NCBI RefSeq assembly: GCF_000157895.3
Contig: NC_022663.1
Coordinates: forward strand, 6,076,001-6,140,000
Source: Mycobacterium kansasii ATCC 12478
GTDB taxonomy: Bacteria; Actinomycetota; Actinomycetes; Mycobacteriales; Mycobacteriaceae
DNA: 64,000 bases
Reading direction: 5' to 3'
The notes under the pieces were generated by a model, which was given only the letters and a program-made list of their open reading frames with translations, had not been told where the DNA came from and did no database searches. Shown here one piece after another: positions 49,635-58,146 of this stretch; the first letter of the stretch is position 1; the number at the start of each line of letters is the position of its first letter. A program made the translations under genes and the position numbers.

Positions 49635-50696
49635 GTGACTCAAGCGCCGATCCGCCCGACGACCGACGCCGGCCAGCATGGCGTGCCCGACCCGGACAAT
49701 CTTGCCGACATTTTGGCCGAGGCCCGCCAGCAGGTGCTGGAGCGTGGTGAGGGTTTGAACCAGGATCAGGTGCTGCGGGTGCTGCAGCTGCCCGACGAGC
49801 GGCTCGAGGAGCTGCTGGGGCTGGCGCACGAGGTGCGGATGCGGTGGTGCGGTCCCGAGGTCGAGGTGGAAGGCATCATCAGCCTGAAGACCGGCGGCTG
49901 CCCCGAGGATTGTCATTTCTGCTCTCAGTCGGGCCTATTCAGCTCCCCGGTACGCAGCGCCTGGCTGGATATTCCCAGCCTGGTTGAGGCGGCCAAGCAG
50001 ACCGCTAAGACCGGTGCCACCGAGTTCTGCATCGTGGCCGCGGTACGCGGGCCCGACGACCGGCTGCTGGCCCAGGTCGCGGCCGGTATCGAGGCGATTC
50101 GCAACGAAGTCGAGATCAACATCGCCTGCTCGCTGGGCATGCTGAGCGCCCAGCAGGTGGAGCAGCTGTCGGCGATGGGTGTGCACCGCTATAACCACAA
50201 CCTGGAGACGGCCCGCTCGTACTTCACCAAGGTCGTCACCACGCACACCTGGGAGGAGCGGTGGCAGACGCTGACGATGGTGCGTGACGCCGGCATGGAG
50301 GTGTGCTGCGGCGGCATCCTCGGCATGGGCGAAACGGTGGAGCAGCGGGCCGAATTCGCTGCCAACCTCGCCGAGCTGAACCCCGACGAGGTGCCGTTGA
50401 ACTTTCTCAACCCGCGCCCGGGAACCCCATTCGGCGACTTGGAGGTGCTGCCGGTCAGCGAAGCGCTCAAGGCTGTGGGCGCTTTCCGGCTGGCGCTGCC
50501 GCGCACGATGCTGCGCTTCGCCGGTGGCCGCGAGATCACCCTGGGCGACCTTGGTGCCAGGCGGGGGATTCTGGGCGGCATCAACGCGGTGATCGTCGGC
50601 AACTACCTGACCACCCTTGGCCGCCCCGCCGAGGCCGACCTCCAGTTGCTCGACGACCTACAGATGCCGATCAAGGCGCTCAACGCCACCTTGTGA
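49635..50696 (+). CDS. bioB: Biotin synthase (radical SAM)
   Basis: A 353-residue radical SAM enzyme that inserts sulfur into dethiobiotin. The [4Fe-4S] motif CxxxCxxC is Cys89, Cys93 and Cys96 (GGCPEDCHFCSQ); the auxiliary cluster ligands are expected among downstream Cys residues (FCIVAAVRG, NIACSLG, EVCCGGILG) and the conserved Arg. I chose the GTG at 49635, with AGGGGAG upstream and a N-terminus like the mycobacterial enzyme; the frame is open 90 codons earlier without support. Followed 13 bp later by its accessory gene. Confidence 0.97.
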   Translation: MTQAPIRPTTDAGQHGVPDPDNLADILAEARQQVLERGEGLNQDQVLRVLQLPDERLEELLGLAHEVRMRWCGPEVEVEGIISLKTGGCPEDCHFCSQSGLFSSPVRSAWLDIPSLVEAAKQTAKTGATEFCIVAAVRGPDDRLLAQVAAGIEAIRNEVEINIACSLGMLSAQQVEQLSAMGVHRYNHNLETARSYFTKVVTTHTWEERWQTLTMVRDAGMEVCCGGILGMGETVEQRAEFAANLAELNPDEVPLNFLNPRPGTPFGDLEVLPVSEALKAVGAFRLALPRTMLRFAGGREITLGDLGARRGILGGINAVIVGNYLTTLGRPAEADLQLLDDLQMPIKALNATL

Positions 50697-50709
50697 GAAG
50701 GCGGCAAAC

Positions 50710-50937
50710 GTGGTCGAAAATCGGGGCGATCCGGTCGTTGGCGGTGCCTACAACGTCTACACCGGGCAACCGGCGGGCACGGCCACGCCCACAGCCGCTC
50801 AATTGGGTCTCGAGCCACCACGGTTCTGTGCAGTGTGCGGCCGGCGAATGACCGTGCAGGTTCGTCCCGATGGGTGGCGGGCACGATGTTCCCGTCACGG
50901 ACAGGTGGATTCATCCGATCTGGAGGCGCAGCGGTGA
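50710..50937 (+). CDS. bsaP: Biotin synthase auxiliary protein
   Basis: A 75-residue protein corresponding to Rv1590, reported to be required for mycobacterial BioB to turn over, probably by helping its auxiliary iron-sulfur cluster. Residues fit a small metal site: Cys40-x2-Cys43 (FCAVCGRRM) and Cys60-x2-His63 (CSRHG). GTG start 13 bp after bioB; its stop overlaps the next gene's GTG. The function is taken from the literature on the homologue, while the Cys/His arrangement is seen directly. Confidence 0.85.
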   Translation: MVENRGDPVVGGAYNVYTGQPAGTATPTAAQLGLEPPRFCAVCGRRMTVQVRPDGWRARCSRHGQVDSSDLEAQR

Positions 50938-51617
50938 CCGAGGAATCTGCGCCGCAGAGTGCGCCGGCGCCGCAGACGGCCAGCCCGCCGGCCGGTCTAG
51001 AGTCGTCCGGCACCGATCGCGCATCCCGTAAAAGTGTGGCCATCACCGTGGTGCTCGGTTTGTCGCTGACCGGTTTGGTGATCGGTGCGTTGTGGGCGTG
51101 GGTGGCGCCACCGATCCATGCGGTTGTGGCGCTCACCCGCGCGGGCGAGCGGGTGCACGAATATTTGGGCGAAGAATCGCAGAACTTCTTCATCGCCCCG
51201 TTTTTGATGCTCGGACTGTCGGGTGTGGTGGCGGTGGTGGCGGCAGTGCTGGTGTGGCAGTGGCGTGAACACCGGGGACCGGGGATGGTCGTCGCGCTTT
51301 CGGTCGGCATGGTCGGCGCCGCGGCGGCAGCGGCGGCGGTGGGGGCGTTGCTGGTTCGGTTGCGCTACGGCGCGCTGGATTTCGACACGGTGCCGCTGGC
51401 AAGCGGCGAGCATGCGCTGACGTACGTCACGCAGGCGCCGCCGGTGTTCTTTGGCTGGCGGCCGTCGCTGGTGGCGGCCACGCTACTGTCGCCGGCGGCC
51501 ACCGCGTCACTGGTGTACGCGGTGATTGCGGCCGGGACCGCACGTGACGACTTGGGCCGCTGTCCGGCCGGTGAGCCGGCGTCAAACGCGCCGATGTCAG
51601 AAGCCGGGGTGGCTTGA
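50934..51617 (+). CDS. DUF2567-type membrane protein
   Basis: A 227-residue protein with a 35-residue Pro/Ala-rich N-terminal tail and four hydrophobic segments (about 36-60, 85-108, 117-140 and 175-203), corresponding to Rv1591. A GGAGG ribosome-binding site precedes the GTG, which overlaps the bsaP stop by 4 nt, so it is part of the bioB operon. A role in biotin handling is possible but unsupported. Ends 6 bp from the convergent lipase gene. Confidence 0.82.
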   Translation: MTEESAPQSAPAPQTASPPAGLESSGTDRASRKSVAITVVLGLSLTGLVIGALWAWVAPPIHAVVALTRAGERVHEYLGEESQNFFIAPFLMLGLSGVVAVVAAVLVWQWREHRGPGMVVALSVGMVGAAAAAAAVGALLVRLRYGALDFDTVPLASGEHALTYVTQAPPVFFGWRPSLVAATLLSPAATASLVYAVIAAGTARDDLGRCPAGEPASNAPMSEAGVA

Positions 51618-51619
51618 CC

Positions 51620-51641
51620 GCCGTCAGAGCGGCCGGCGGTG
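51620..51641. terminator. Short hairpin between convergent genes
   Basis: CCGCCG (51620-51625) and CGGCGG (51636-51641) can pair with a 10-nt loop. It overlaps the end of the lipase gene and may help end transcription from both sides; no U-run. Confidence 0.3.
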
Positions 51642-52964
51642 GACTTTGCGCCCGGTGATGACCTTGGCGGCAATGACGGCCAGTCGGGCCATGCCGGCGT
51701 AGGTCATCGGGTTGAACATGGTCGGCCAGGTAGTCCGGATGACATGTTCGCTCAGCGGCCGCCCGGCGAACCGGTCGGTGAGCCAGCGCAGCGTCATCGG
51801 AGCCGACAGCGGGTGCAGCACCATGTGTTCGTTGAAGGCGTCCCGATGGTAGGTGACTCTGGCGCCGCCGGCCGAATACGCCTCGGCGAGCGCGTCGATG
51901 TCGTCGACGTCGATGAGATAGTCGTGGACCGCCTGAACGATCAGGACCGGGGGCGCCGGTACCGCGGCCCCCAGCCTGATGTCCTGGAAGACGTGCACGA
52001 TCTCGGGGGTGGACAGGACGTCCTCGAGGGGCTCGTCCAAATAGTCGCCCAAGTTCTTGTTCGCCGTGCGGACAACCGCTTCGATTGTCGTCATCCCCTC
52101 CAGCCGCTTGAGCAGGTCGATCCCGGCGTCGTTGGCGTGTTGCTTGATCACCCGGTCCAGCCCGGGGTAGGTGTGTGAGAGCGCAGCCACCACCAGCGCG
52201 GGCAGGCCAGCGAGCAGGGTGCCGTTGAGCCGGCGGAAAGTGTTACCCAGGTCGCCGACCGGTGATCCCAGCACAGCCCCGACGATATCCAGCTCCGGCG
52301 CGTAGTCCCCGGACATTTCAGCGGCCCAGGCGCTGGCCAGACCGCCGCCCGAGTAACCCCACAGCCCGATGGGCGCCGACGGGGACAACCCGAGACGTTC
52401 CGAATTCAGGGCCGCCCGGATGCCGTCCAGGACGCGGTAGCCGGGTTCATACGGAGCCCCCCACAGTCCTCGTACGCCTTCGTGGTCGGGTACCGAGACC
52501 GCCCAACCCTCGGCGACGGCGGCGGTGATCAACAACAGCTCCAGCTGAGTCAATGATCCGAGGCCCTTGGCCCGGCGCCGCAGCGCATAGGACGGAAAGC
52601 ACCGCGAGGTTATGGCGTCGATCGCACACTGGTACGACAACAGCGGACAGGTCTGCCCCGGTGCGGCTTCGGCGGGCAGGATCACCGTGGTCACCGTCGC
52701 CTCGGGGTTGCCGTTCATATCGGTCGTCCGGTACAGCAGCTGAGTCGCGGTGATGGATTGCGGAATCAGACCCAGAAACGCCAGCTCGACGTCACGTGAT
52801 CGCAGTACCGTTCCGGGTTCGGCATGCTGGTAGCCCGCCGGTGCCTGATAAAAGGGATCGTCGCACGGCAGCAATGGGCGCACCTTGCGCTGCAACTCCT
52901 CATGCGAGGGTCGGCCGATCCATTCCGCGGCGCGCGCATCTGCCAGATTGCCGACGCTAACCAT
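51624..52964 (-). CDS. Secretory-lipase-family alpha/beta hydrolase
   Basis: A 446-residue hydrolase of the fungal secretory lipase type (LIP family), corresponding in length to Rv1592c, a lipase in M. tuberculosis. The nucleophile elbow is GYSGGG (203-208, Ser205), the acid region lies near VHDYLIDVDD, and the His near NEHMVLHP. No typical signal peptide is visible, although the family is named for secreted members. AAGGGAG lies 4 nt before the ATG. The promoter proposed at 53092-53119 implies a leader of about 120 nt. Confidence 0.9.
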   Translation of the reverse strand: MVSVGNLADARAAEWIGRPSHEELQRKVRPLLPCDDPFYQAPAGYQHAEPGTVLRSRDVELAFLGLIPQSITATQLLYRTTDMNGNPEATVTTVILPAEAAPGQTCPLLSYQCAIDAITSRCFPSYALRRRAKGLGSLTQLELLLITAAVAEGWAVSVPDHEGVRGLWGAPYEPGYRVLDGIRAALNSERLGLSPSAPIGLWGYSGGGLASAWAAEMSGDYAPELDIVGAVLGSPVGDLGNTFRRLNGTLLAGLPALVVAALSHTYPGLDRVIKQHANDAGIDLLKRLEGMTTIEAVVRTANKNLGDYLDEPLEDVLSTPEIVHVFQDIRLGAAVPAPPVLIVQAVHDYLIDVDDIDALAEAYSAGGARVTYHRDAFNEHMVLHPLSAPMTLRWLTDRFAGRPLSEHVIRTTWPTMFNPMTYAGMARLAVIAAKVITGRKVHRRPL

Positions 52965-53272
52965 CGGGCTCCCTTCTCGGCCTTGGCGTCTCGCGCATCA
53001 ATGTGTCCCGGACCAGGAGACAGCGCGACCAGCCCAGTCATAGTCAGGCGCCGGCACCTCAAACGGCGGCCAGCGCCTCTTAGCTACCTCTTATATAGCC
53101 TTACTCAGTTCTTATGCAACTTACGGCATCGTCGGTCGCTGGAGCGATAAGGAGGCGGCGTGCCGCTCGTCACAATCGGTGAGCTGGGCATTCAGATCCG
53201 GTGAGACCGCAATCCTTGGCGACACGCCGACCCGGAGAAGTTGCGGAAGCCGAAGCCGTCCTGCCCGAACTT
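52965..53272. other. Upstream region of the lipase gene
   Basis: A 308-bp gap. It holds the probable lipase promoter on the minus strand (53092-53119) and, on the plus strand, a 14-codon open frame at 53160-53204 starting with GTG 5 nt after AAGGAGG; whether this mini-ORF is translated is unknown. Nothing else stands out. Confidence 0.45.
53092..53119 (-). promoter_or_regulatory. Probable promoter of the lipase gene
   Basis: On the minus strand, TTGCAT (53119-53114) and TATATA (53097-53092) are separated by 16 bp, a good -35/-10 pair in the most AT-rich part of the gap. The predicted start lies about 120 nt upstream of the ATG. Confidence 0.5.
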
Positions 53273-53995
53273 TCAGGCTTGGCCGGGGGGCCGCAACGCG
53301 GCGAATTCGTCGGTGACCCTCAGCCGCGAATCGGTGAACCGGTACAGCGCCGCCGGACGGCCGCCGCTGCGCCCGGATTGGGCCACGGTACCGGTCTGGG
53401 TGATCACCTTGCGACGCGCCAGGACTCGCTGCAGGTTCGTGGCATCGACCTGATAGCCCAACGCGGCACCGTAGATACCGCGCAGTGTGGACAGCGCGAA
53501 TTCTTTGGGAGCCAACGCGAACCCGATATTGGTGTACGACATTTTGGCGACGAGTCGGGCGCGGGCATGGGCGACCATAGGGCCGTGATCGAAGGCCATT
53601 GGTGGCAGGGAATTCACCGGATGCCAGCGGGTGTCGTCGGGCAACTCGGGGGTGGCGGGGGAGGGAACCAGCCCCAGGAAGGTCGACGCGATCACCCGAG
53701 TGCCCGGCACCCGATGCGGATTGGAGAACACGGCCAGCTGTTCGAGATGGGACAGTTCACGCAGATCGACTTTCTCGGCCAGTTGGCGGCGCACCGAGGT
53801 CGTCAAATCCTCGTCGTTGCGCAGCCGTCCCCCCGGAAGCGACCACGCGCCCTTTTGCGGGTCCTGGGCACGTTGCCATAAAAGCACGTTGAGCTGTGGT
53901 TTTTCGGCACTCGACTGTTGCTCCCGGCCGACGGTGATCATGCGAACCTGGAATACGACGGCCAGGACTTCATGCGCGGTGTTACCATGGGGCAT
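53273..53995 (-). CDS. nrtR: NrtR-type NUDIX regulator of NAD synthesis
   Basis: A 240-residue protein: a NUDIX-like domain (about 8-150) fused to a winged-helix C-terminus (about 160-235: KEFALSTLRGIYGAALGYQVDATNLQRVLARRKVI). The Nudix box is degenerate (GGRLRNDEDLTTSVRRQLAEKVDL lacks the REUxEE core), as in regulators that bind ADP-ribose without cleaving it. It is divergent from nadABC with a perfect inverted repeat between, the classic NrtR layout, so repression of nadABC is inferred. ATG at 53995 chosen because upstream codons would run through the operator. Confidence 0.9.
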   Translation of the reverse strand: MPHGNTAHEVLAVVFQVRMITVGREQQSSAEKPQLNVLLWQRAQDPQKGAWSLPGGRLRNDEDLTTSVRRQLAEKVDLRELSHLEQLAVFSNPHRVPGTRVIASTFLGLVPSPATPELPDDTRWHPVNSLPPMAFDHGPMVAHARARLVAKMSYTNIGFALAPKEFALSTLRGIYGAALGYQVDATNLQRVLARRKVITQTGTVAQSGRSGGRPAALYRFTDSRLRVTDEFAALRPPGQA

Positions 53996-54018
53996 GTTTT
54001 CGATTGTAAGTCGAAAAC
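53996..54018. promoter_or_regulatory. NrtR operator
   Basis: GTTTTCGA (53996-54003) and TCGAAAAC (54011-54018) form a perfect inverted repeat with a 7-bp spacer. It begins right at the nrtR start codon and ends 23 bp before the nadA GTG, so one bound dimer would block both genes. The link to NrtR rests on position and the known regulon layout in mycobacteria. Confidence 0.8.
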
Positions 54019-54041
54019 CTGCTGGCGTGAAAGGAGCCGCA

Positions 54042-55100
54042 GTGACGGTCTTGAGTCGCATGGACACGCTCGGCACTGGCATCACCGACATGACCGCTCG
54101 GATCACTGATACGCCAACCGGCTACACCGGGGTCGACGGTGACGCACAGTGGGCCGCCGAAGTGCGTCGACTGGCGCGATTGCGCGGAGCCACGATACTG
54201 GCCCACAACTACCAGCTGCCCGCCATTCAAGACGTCGCCGACCACATCGGGGATTCGCTGGCACTGTCGCGCATCGCCGCCGATGCGCCCGAAGACACCA
54301 TCGTTTTCTGCGGGGTGCACTTCATGGCCGAGACCGCCAAGATCCTCAGCCCGCAAAAGACAGTGCTGATTCCCGACCAACGGGCCGGCTGCTCGCTGGC
54401 CGATTCGATCACTGCTGACGAATTGCGTGCCTGGAGGGCTGAGCACCCCGGCGCGGTCGTCGTCTCCTACGTCAACACCACGGCCGAGGTGAAGGCGCTC
54501 ACCGATATCTGCTGCACCTCGTCGAACGCAGTCGACGTGGTGGCCTCCATCGACCCCGATCGTGAGGTGCTGTTCTGCCCGGACCAATTCCTCGGTGCAC
54601 ACGTGCGCCGCGTAACCGGTCGCCAGAATCTGCACGTATGGGCCGGCGAATGCCACGTGCACGCCGGGATCAACGGTGAAGAGCTCACCGACCAGGCGCG
54701 TGCCAATCCCGATGCCGAACTGTTCGTGCATCCGGAATGTGGCTGCGCTACCTCGGCGCTCTACCTTGCAGGAGAAGGCGCCTTCCCCCAGGAGCGGGTC
54801 AAGATTCTGTCCACCGGTGGGATGCTGGATGCGGCCCGCCAAACCCGTGCCCGCAAGGTGCTGGTCGCCACCGAGGTAGGAATGCTGCATCAACTGCGCC
54901 GGGCGGCGCCGGAAGTCGACTTCCGGGCGGTCAACGACCGTGCGTCGTGCAAGTTTATGAAGATGATCACGCCCGCGGCTTTGTTGCGTTGTCTGGTGGA
55001 GGGGGCCGACGAAGTCCATGTCGATCCCGACGTCGCGGCCGCGGGCCGGCGCAGTGTCCAGCGGATGATCGAAATCGGACAACCTGGCGGTGGCGAATGA
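54042..55100 (+). CDS. nadA: Quinolinate synthase
   Basis: A 352-residue [4Fe-4S] enzyme that condenses iminoaspartate and dihydroxyacetone phosphate to quinolinate. Expected cluster cysteines lie in FCGVHFMAETAKIL, CHVHAG and the HPECGCATSALY segment, and LAHNYQLPAIQDVAD marks the substrate site. GTG start with AAGGAG 5 nt upstream. First gene of nadA-nadB-nadC; its stop overlaps the nadB ATG. Confidence 0.97.
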   Translation: MTVLSRMDTLGTGITDMTARITDTPTGYTGVDGDAQWAAEVRRLARLRGATILAHNYQLPAIQDVADHIGDSLALSRIAADAPEDTIVFCGVHFMAETAKILSPQKTVLIPDQRAGCSLADSITADELRAWRAEHPGAVVVSYVNTTAEVKALTDICCTSSNAVDVVASIDPDREVLFCPDQFLGAHVRRVTGRQNLHVWAGECHVHAGINGEELTDQARANPDAELFVHPECGCATSALYLAGEGAFPQERVKILSTGGMLDAARQTRARKVLVATEVGMLHQLRRAAPEVDFRAVNDRASCKFMKMITPAALLRCLVEGADEVHVDPDVAAAGRRSVQRMIEIGQPGGGE

Positions 55101-56671
55101 CGACCGCGCCTGCCTGGCGCGATGCCGTCGACGTCGTTGTGGTCGGTACCGGCGTGGCCGGCCTGGCCGCCGCGCTGGCGGCCCATCGCGCGGGCCGCAG
55201 CGTCGTGGTGCTCAACAAGGCGGCCCAGCTGGTCGGGGTGACCGCGACACACTACGCGCAGGGCGGCATAGCGGTGGTGTTGCCGAACACCGACGATTCC
55301 GTCGAGGCCCACGTCGCCGACACGCTGGCCGCGGGGGCCGGCTTGTGTGATGCCGGCGCGGTGTACTCGATCGTCGCCGATGGCTACCGCGCGGTTACCG
55401 AACTCGTCGGCGACGGAGCGCGATTCGACGAAACTTCGCCTGGCCGTTGGGCGCTCACGCGTGAAGGCGGGCACTCGCAGCGACGCATCGTGCACGCCGG
55501 AGGCGATGCCACCGGCGCCGAGGTCCAGCGGGCGCTCGACCACGCGGCCGGGGCGCTGGACATCCGCGGCAGCCATGTGGTCATGCGGGTGCTTCGCGAC
55601 GACGCCGCGGTGACCGGCGTGTTGGTGCTCAGCCCGCGCGGCGTCGGCATCATCAGTGCTCCGTCGGTGATCCTTGCCACCGGCGGGCTGGGGCAGTTGT
55701 ACAGCGCGACCACCAACCCCGACGGCTCCACCGCCGACGGCATCGCACTGGCGTTGTGGGCCGGTGTGGCGGTCAGCGACCTCGAGTTCATCCAATTCCA
55801 TCCGACGATGCTCTACGCGGTAGGCAGCGGCGGCCGGTGCCCGCTGGTCAGCGAGGCGCTGCGCGGCGAAGGCGCGAAATTGCTCGACCGCCAAGGCCGT
55901 TCCATTACGGCAGGCGTTCATCCGATGGGTGATCTGGCGCCCCGCGATGTCGTCGCGGCGGCTATCGACGCCCGGATGAGGGCCACCGGCGACCCGTGCG
56001 TCTATCTCGACGCGCGTGGCATCGACGGTTTCGAATCGCGGTTCCCTACCGTCACCGCCTCGTGCCGCGCCGTCGGCATCGACCCGGTCCGCCGGCCCAT
56101 CCCCGTGGTCCCGGGCGCGCATTACAGCTGCGGTGGCGTCGTCACCGACGTATTCGGCCAGACCGAACTACCGGGGTTGTTCGCCGCCGGTGAGGTTGCC
56201 CGCACCGGGATGCACGGCGCCAATCGGCTGGCCTCCAACAGCCTGCTCGAAGGCCTCGTGGTCGGCGGGCGGGCCGGAAGGGGTGCGGCCGCGCATGCGG
56301 CGGTAGTCGGACGGCGCCGCGCAAGCTTGCCTGAGCCGATCCTGCACACTGCCCCGGAGCGTGCCGAGCTGCAACGGGCGATGAGTCGGGAAGCATCGGT
56401 GGTGCGCACCGCCGACGGGCTGCGGCGGCTGTCCGGATCGCTGGCCGGACCGGTGCGCAGGGTCGCGGGCCGTCGGGACTTCGAAGACCTGTCGTTGGCG
56501 GTTGCCGCCCGCGTCGTGGCTGCCGCCGCCTTGGCGCGCACCGAAAGCCGCGGCTGTCATCATCGTGCCGAGTACCCGGATGCCACCCCGGAGCAGGCCC
56601 GCAGCATCGTGGTTCAGTTGGCCGATGACCACCACACGGTCGGTGTGCCGGCGTTAGCTGCGGTGGGCTGA
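55097..56671 (+). CDS. nadB: L-aspartate oxidase
   Basis: A 524-residue flavoprotein that oxidises aspartate to iminoaspartate, the substrate of NadA. The FAD-binding GTGVAGLAAALAA starts at residue 17, and THYAQGGIAVV, EFIQFHPT and ASNSLLEGLVVGGRAG are family hallmarks. ATG overlaps the nadA stop (ATGA), and the stop shares a base with the nadC ATG, so the three are translated together. Confidence 0.97.
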   Translation: MTTAPAWRDAVDVVVVGTGVAGLAAALAAHRAGRSVVVLNKAAQLVGVTATHYAQGGIAVVLPNTDDSVEAHVADTLAAGAGLCDAGAVYSIVADGYRAVTELVGDGARFDETSPGRWALTREGGHSQRRIVHAGGDATGAEVQRALDHAAGALDIRGSHVVMRVLRDDAAVTGVLVLSPRGVGIISAPSVILATGGLGQLYSATTNPDGSTADGIALALWAGVAVSDLEFIQFHPTMLYAVGSGGRCPLVSEALRGEGAKLLDRQGRSITAGVHPMGDLAPRDVVAAAIDARMRATGDPCVYLDARGIDGFESRFPTVTASCRAVGIDPVRRPIPVVPGAHYSCGGVVTDVFGQTELPGLFAAGEVARTGMHGANRLASNSLLEGLVVGGRAGRGAAAHAAVVGRRRASLPEPILHTAPERAELQRAMSREASVVRTADGLRRLSGSLAGPVRRVAGRRDFEDLSLAVAARVVAAAALARTESRGCHHRAEYPDATPEQARSIVVQLADDHHTVGVPALAAVG

Positions 56672-57528
56672 TGGTGCTGTCTGATCGGGAGCGGGATGCC
56701 GCTCGGGAGACCATTCGGCGCGGACTCGATGAGGACTTGAGCTTTGGGCCGGACGTCACCACGATCGCGACGGTGCCCGCCGGCGCGGTGGCCACAGCGT
56801 CGATGGTTCCCCGGGAAGTCGGCGTGATCGCCGGAGTGGACGTCGCCCTGATGGTGCTGGACGAGGTGATCGGCAACGGCGGATACCGGGTGCTTCACCG
56901 CGTCGATGACGGCGTGCGGCTACAGCCGGGCGAGCCGTTGCTGACTCTGCGGGCCGACGTACGCGGACTGCTGACCGCCGAGCGCACCATGCTCAACCTG
57001 ATCTGCCACATGTCGGGAATCGCCTCGGTGACCGCGGCTTGGGTCGACGCGGTGCACGGCACCAAGGCCAAGATCCGCGACACCCGCAAGACCTTGCCGG
57101 GTCTGCGTGCGTTGCAGAAGTATGCGGTGCGCGTCGGCGGTGGCGTCAATCACCGGATGGGCCTGGGGGATGCGGCGTTGATCAAGGACAACCACGTCGC
57201 CGCCGCGGGATCGGTGGTCGAGGCGTTGCGGGCGGTGCGCACTGCCGCACCCGAGCTGCCCTGCGAGGTGGAGGTCGACTCGCTCGAGCAACTCGACGCG
57301 GTGTTGCCCGAAAAGCCCGAATTGATCCTGTTGGACAACTTCCCGGTGTGGCAGACCCAGATGGCGGTGCAGCGACGCGATGCACGCGCACCCACCGTGC
57401 TGCTCGAGTCGTCCGGCGGGCTCAGCCTGGAGACGGCGGCGACCTACGCCCGAACCGGAGTGGACTACCTGGCGGTGGGGGCGCTGACGCACTCGGTGCG
57501 CGTCCTCGATATCGGTTTGGATATTTAG
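56671..57528 (+). CDS. nadC: Nicotinate-nucleotide pyrophosphorylase (quinolinate phosphoribosyltransferase)
   Basis: A 285-residue enzyme that makes nicotinate mononucleotide from quinolinate and PRPP, the last step shared by this operon. The sequence has LNLICHMSGIASVT, the RDTRKTLPGLRALQKYAVRVGGGVNHRMGL signature region (in parts), and ESSGGL near the end. ATG overlaps nadB. Ends 2 bp from the convergent TetR gene. Confidence 0.97.
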   Translation: MVLSDRERDAARETIRRGLDEDLSFGPDVTTIATVPAGAVATASMVPREVGVIAGVDVALMVLDEVIGNGGYRVLHRVDDGVRLQPGEPLLTLRADVRGLLTAERTMLNLICHMSGIASVTAAWVDAVHGTKAKIRDTRKTLPGLRALQKYAVRVGGGVNHRMGLGDAALIKDNHVAAAGSVVEALRAVRTAAPELPCEVEVDSLEQLDAVLPEKPELILLDNFPVWQTQMAVQRRDARAPTVLLESSGGLSLETAATYARTGVDYLAVGALTHSVRVLDIGLDI

Positions 57529-57530
57529 GT

Positions 57531-58097
57531 CTAGCCGGACAGCAGGTTGCGCGCTGCCGGCTTGACGGCTTGTAGCGCGGCCGCATCACCGGCGACGCGG
57601 GACAGCATCAAGGCTCCCTCGATCAACGAAACCACCGCGAGCGCAACCGATTCCGCATCGGGGGCCGCCCAACCGTCGGCGTGAAGTCGCTCCGCGATCG
57701 CCGCACACCATCCTTTGAATGCGTGTGCGGAGGCTTCGCGTACCAGTGGGCTGGCGTGCACGGCCTCGGTGGCAATCGGCTCGATCGGGCAGCCGTCGCG
57801 ATGGTCGCCGGCCAATCCCGCGACCAACAGGTCGACCCATTGGTCGACGACGTCAGCCACCAGGCGGTCGGTGGCCAGGAAGCTTCGCAGAAGTTGCTCG
57901 ATGGCGGCCCCGGCGGTGTCGACGACCGCGGCGGCCAACTGTTGCTTGCCGTCGGGGAAGTGGTGGTAGAGCGACCCGGGTTTGACGCCGGCTTCGTCGA
58001 GGATCTGCTTCAGCCCGGTCGCTGCGTATCCCTGACGACGGAACAGCGTGGCGGCGGTACTGATCAACGCGGCACGGCTGTGGTCGGGTCTGGGCAT
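57531..58097 (-). CDS. TetR-family repressor
   Basis: A 188-residue regulator with the TetR HTH at about 8-55 (AALISTAATLFRRQGYAATGLKQILDEAGVKPGSLYHHFPDGK) and a helical ligand-binding part. The ATG at 58097 gives the family N-terminus MPRPDHS; the frame continues 40 codons upstream across the operator and is rejected. It is divergent from a zinc alcohol dehydrogenase gene, and the 49-bp gap holds a perfect palindrome, so local repression of both genes is inferred. The inducer is unknown. Confidence 0.9.
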   Translation of the reverse strand: MPRPDHSRAALISTAATLFRRQGYAATGLKQILDEAGVKPGSLYHHFPDGKQQLAAAVVDTAGAAIEQLLRSFLATDRLVADVVDQWVDLLVAGLAGDHRDGCPIEPIATEAVHASPLVREASAHAFKGWCAAIAERLHADGWAAPDAESVALAVVSLIEGALMLSRVAGDAAALQAVKPAARNLLSG

Positions 58098-58114
58098 GGG
58101 TAGAAAATACTTGA

Positions 58115-58142
58115 CTATTCTTGAGTGATCACTCAAGAATAG
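58115..58142. promoter_or_regulatory. 28-bp perfect palindrome, probable TetR operator
   Basis: The 14-bp halves CTATTCTTGAGTGA (58115-58128) and TCACTCAAGAATAG (58129-58142) are exact complements. A TTGACT -35 hexamer overlaps its left edge (58111-58116) and AAGAAT (58135-58140) inside its right half can serve as -10, placing the start of transcription at the dehydrogenase ATG (58147). A protein bound here would block both divergent promoters. Confidence 0.85.
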
Positions 58143-58146
58143 CGGA

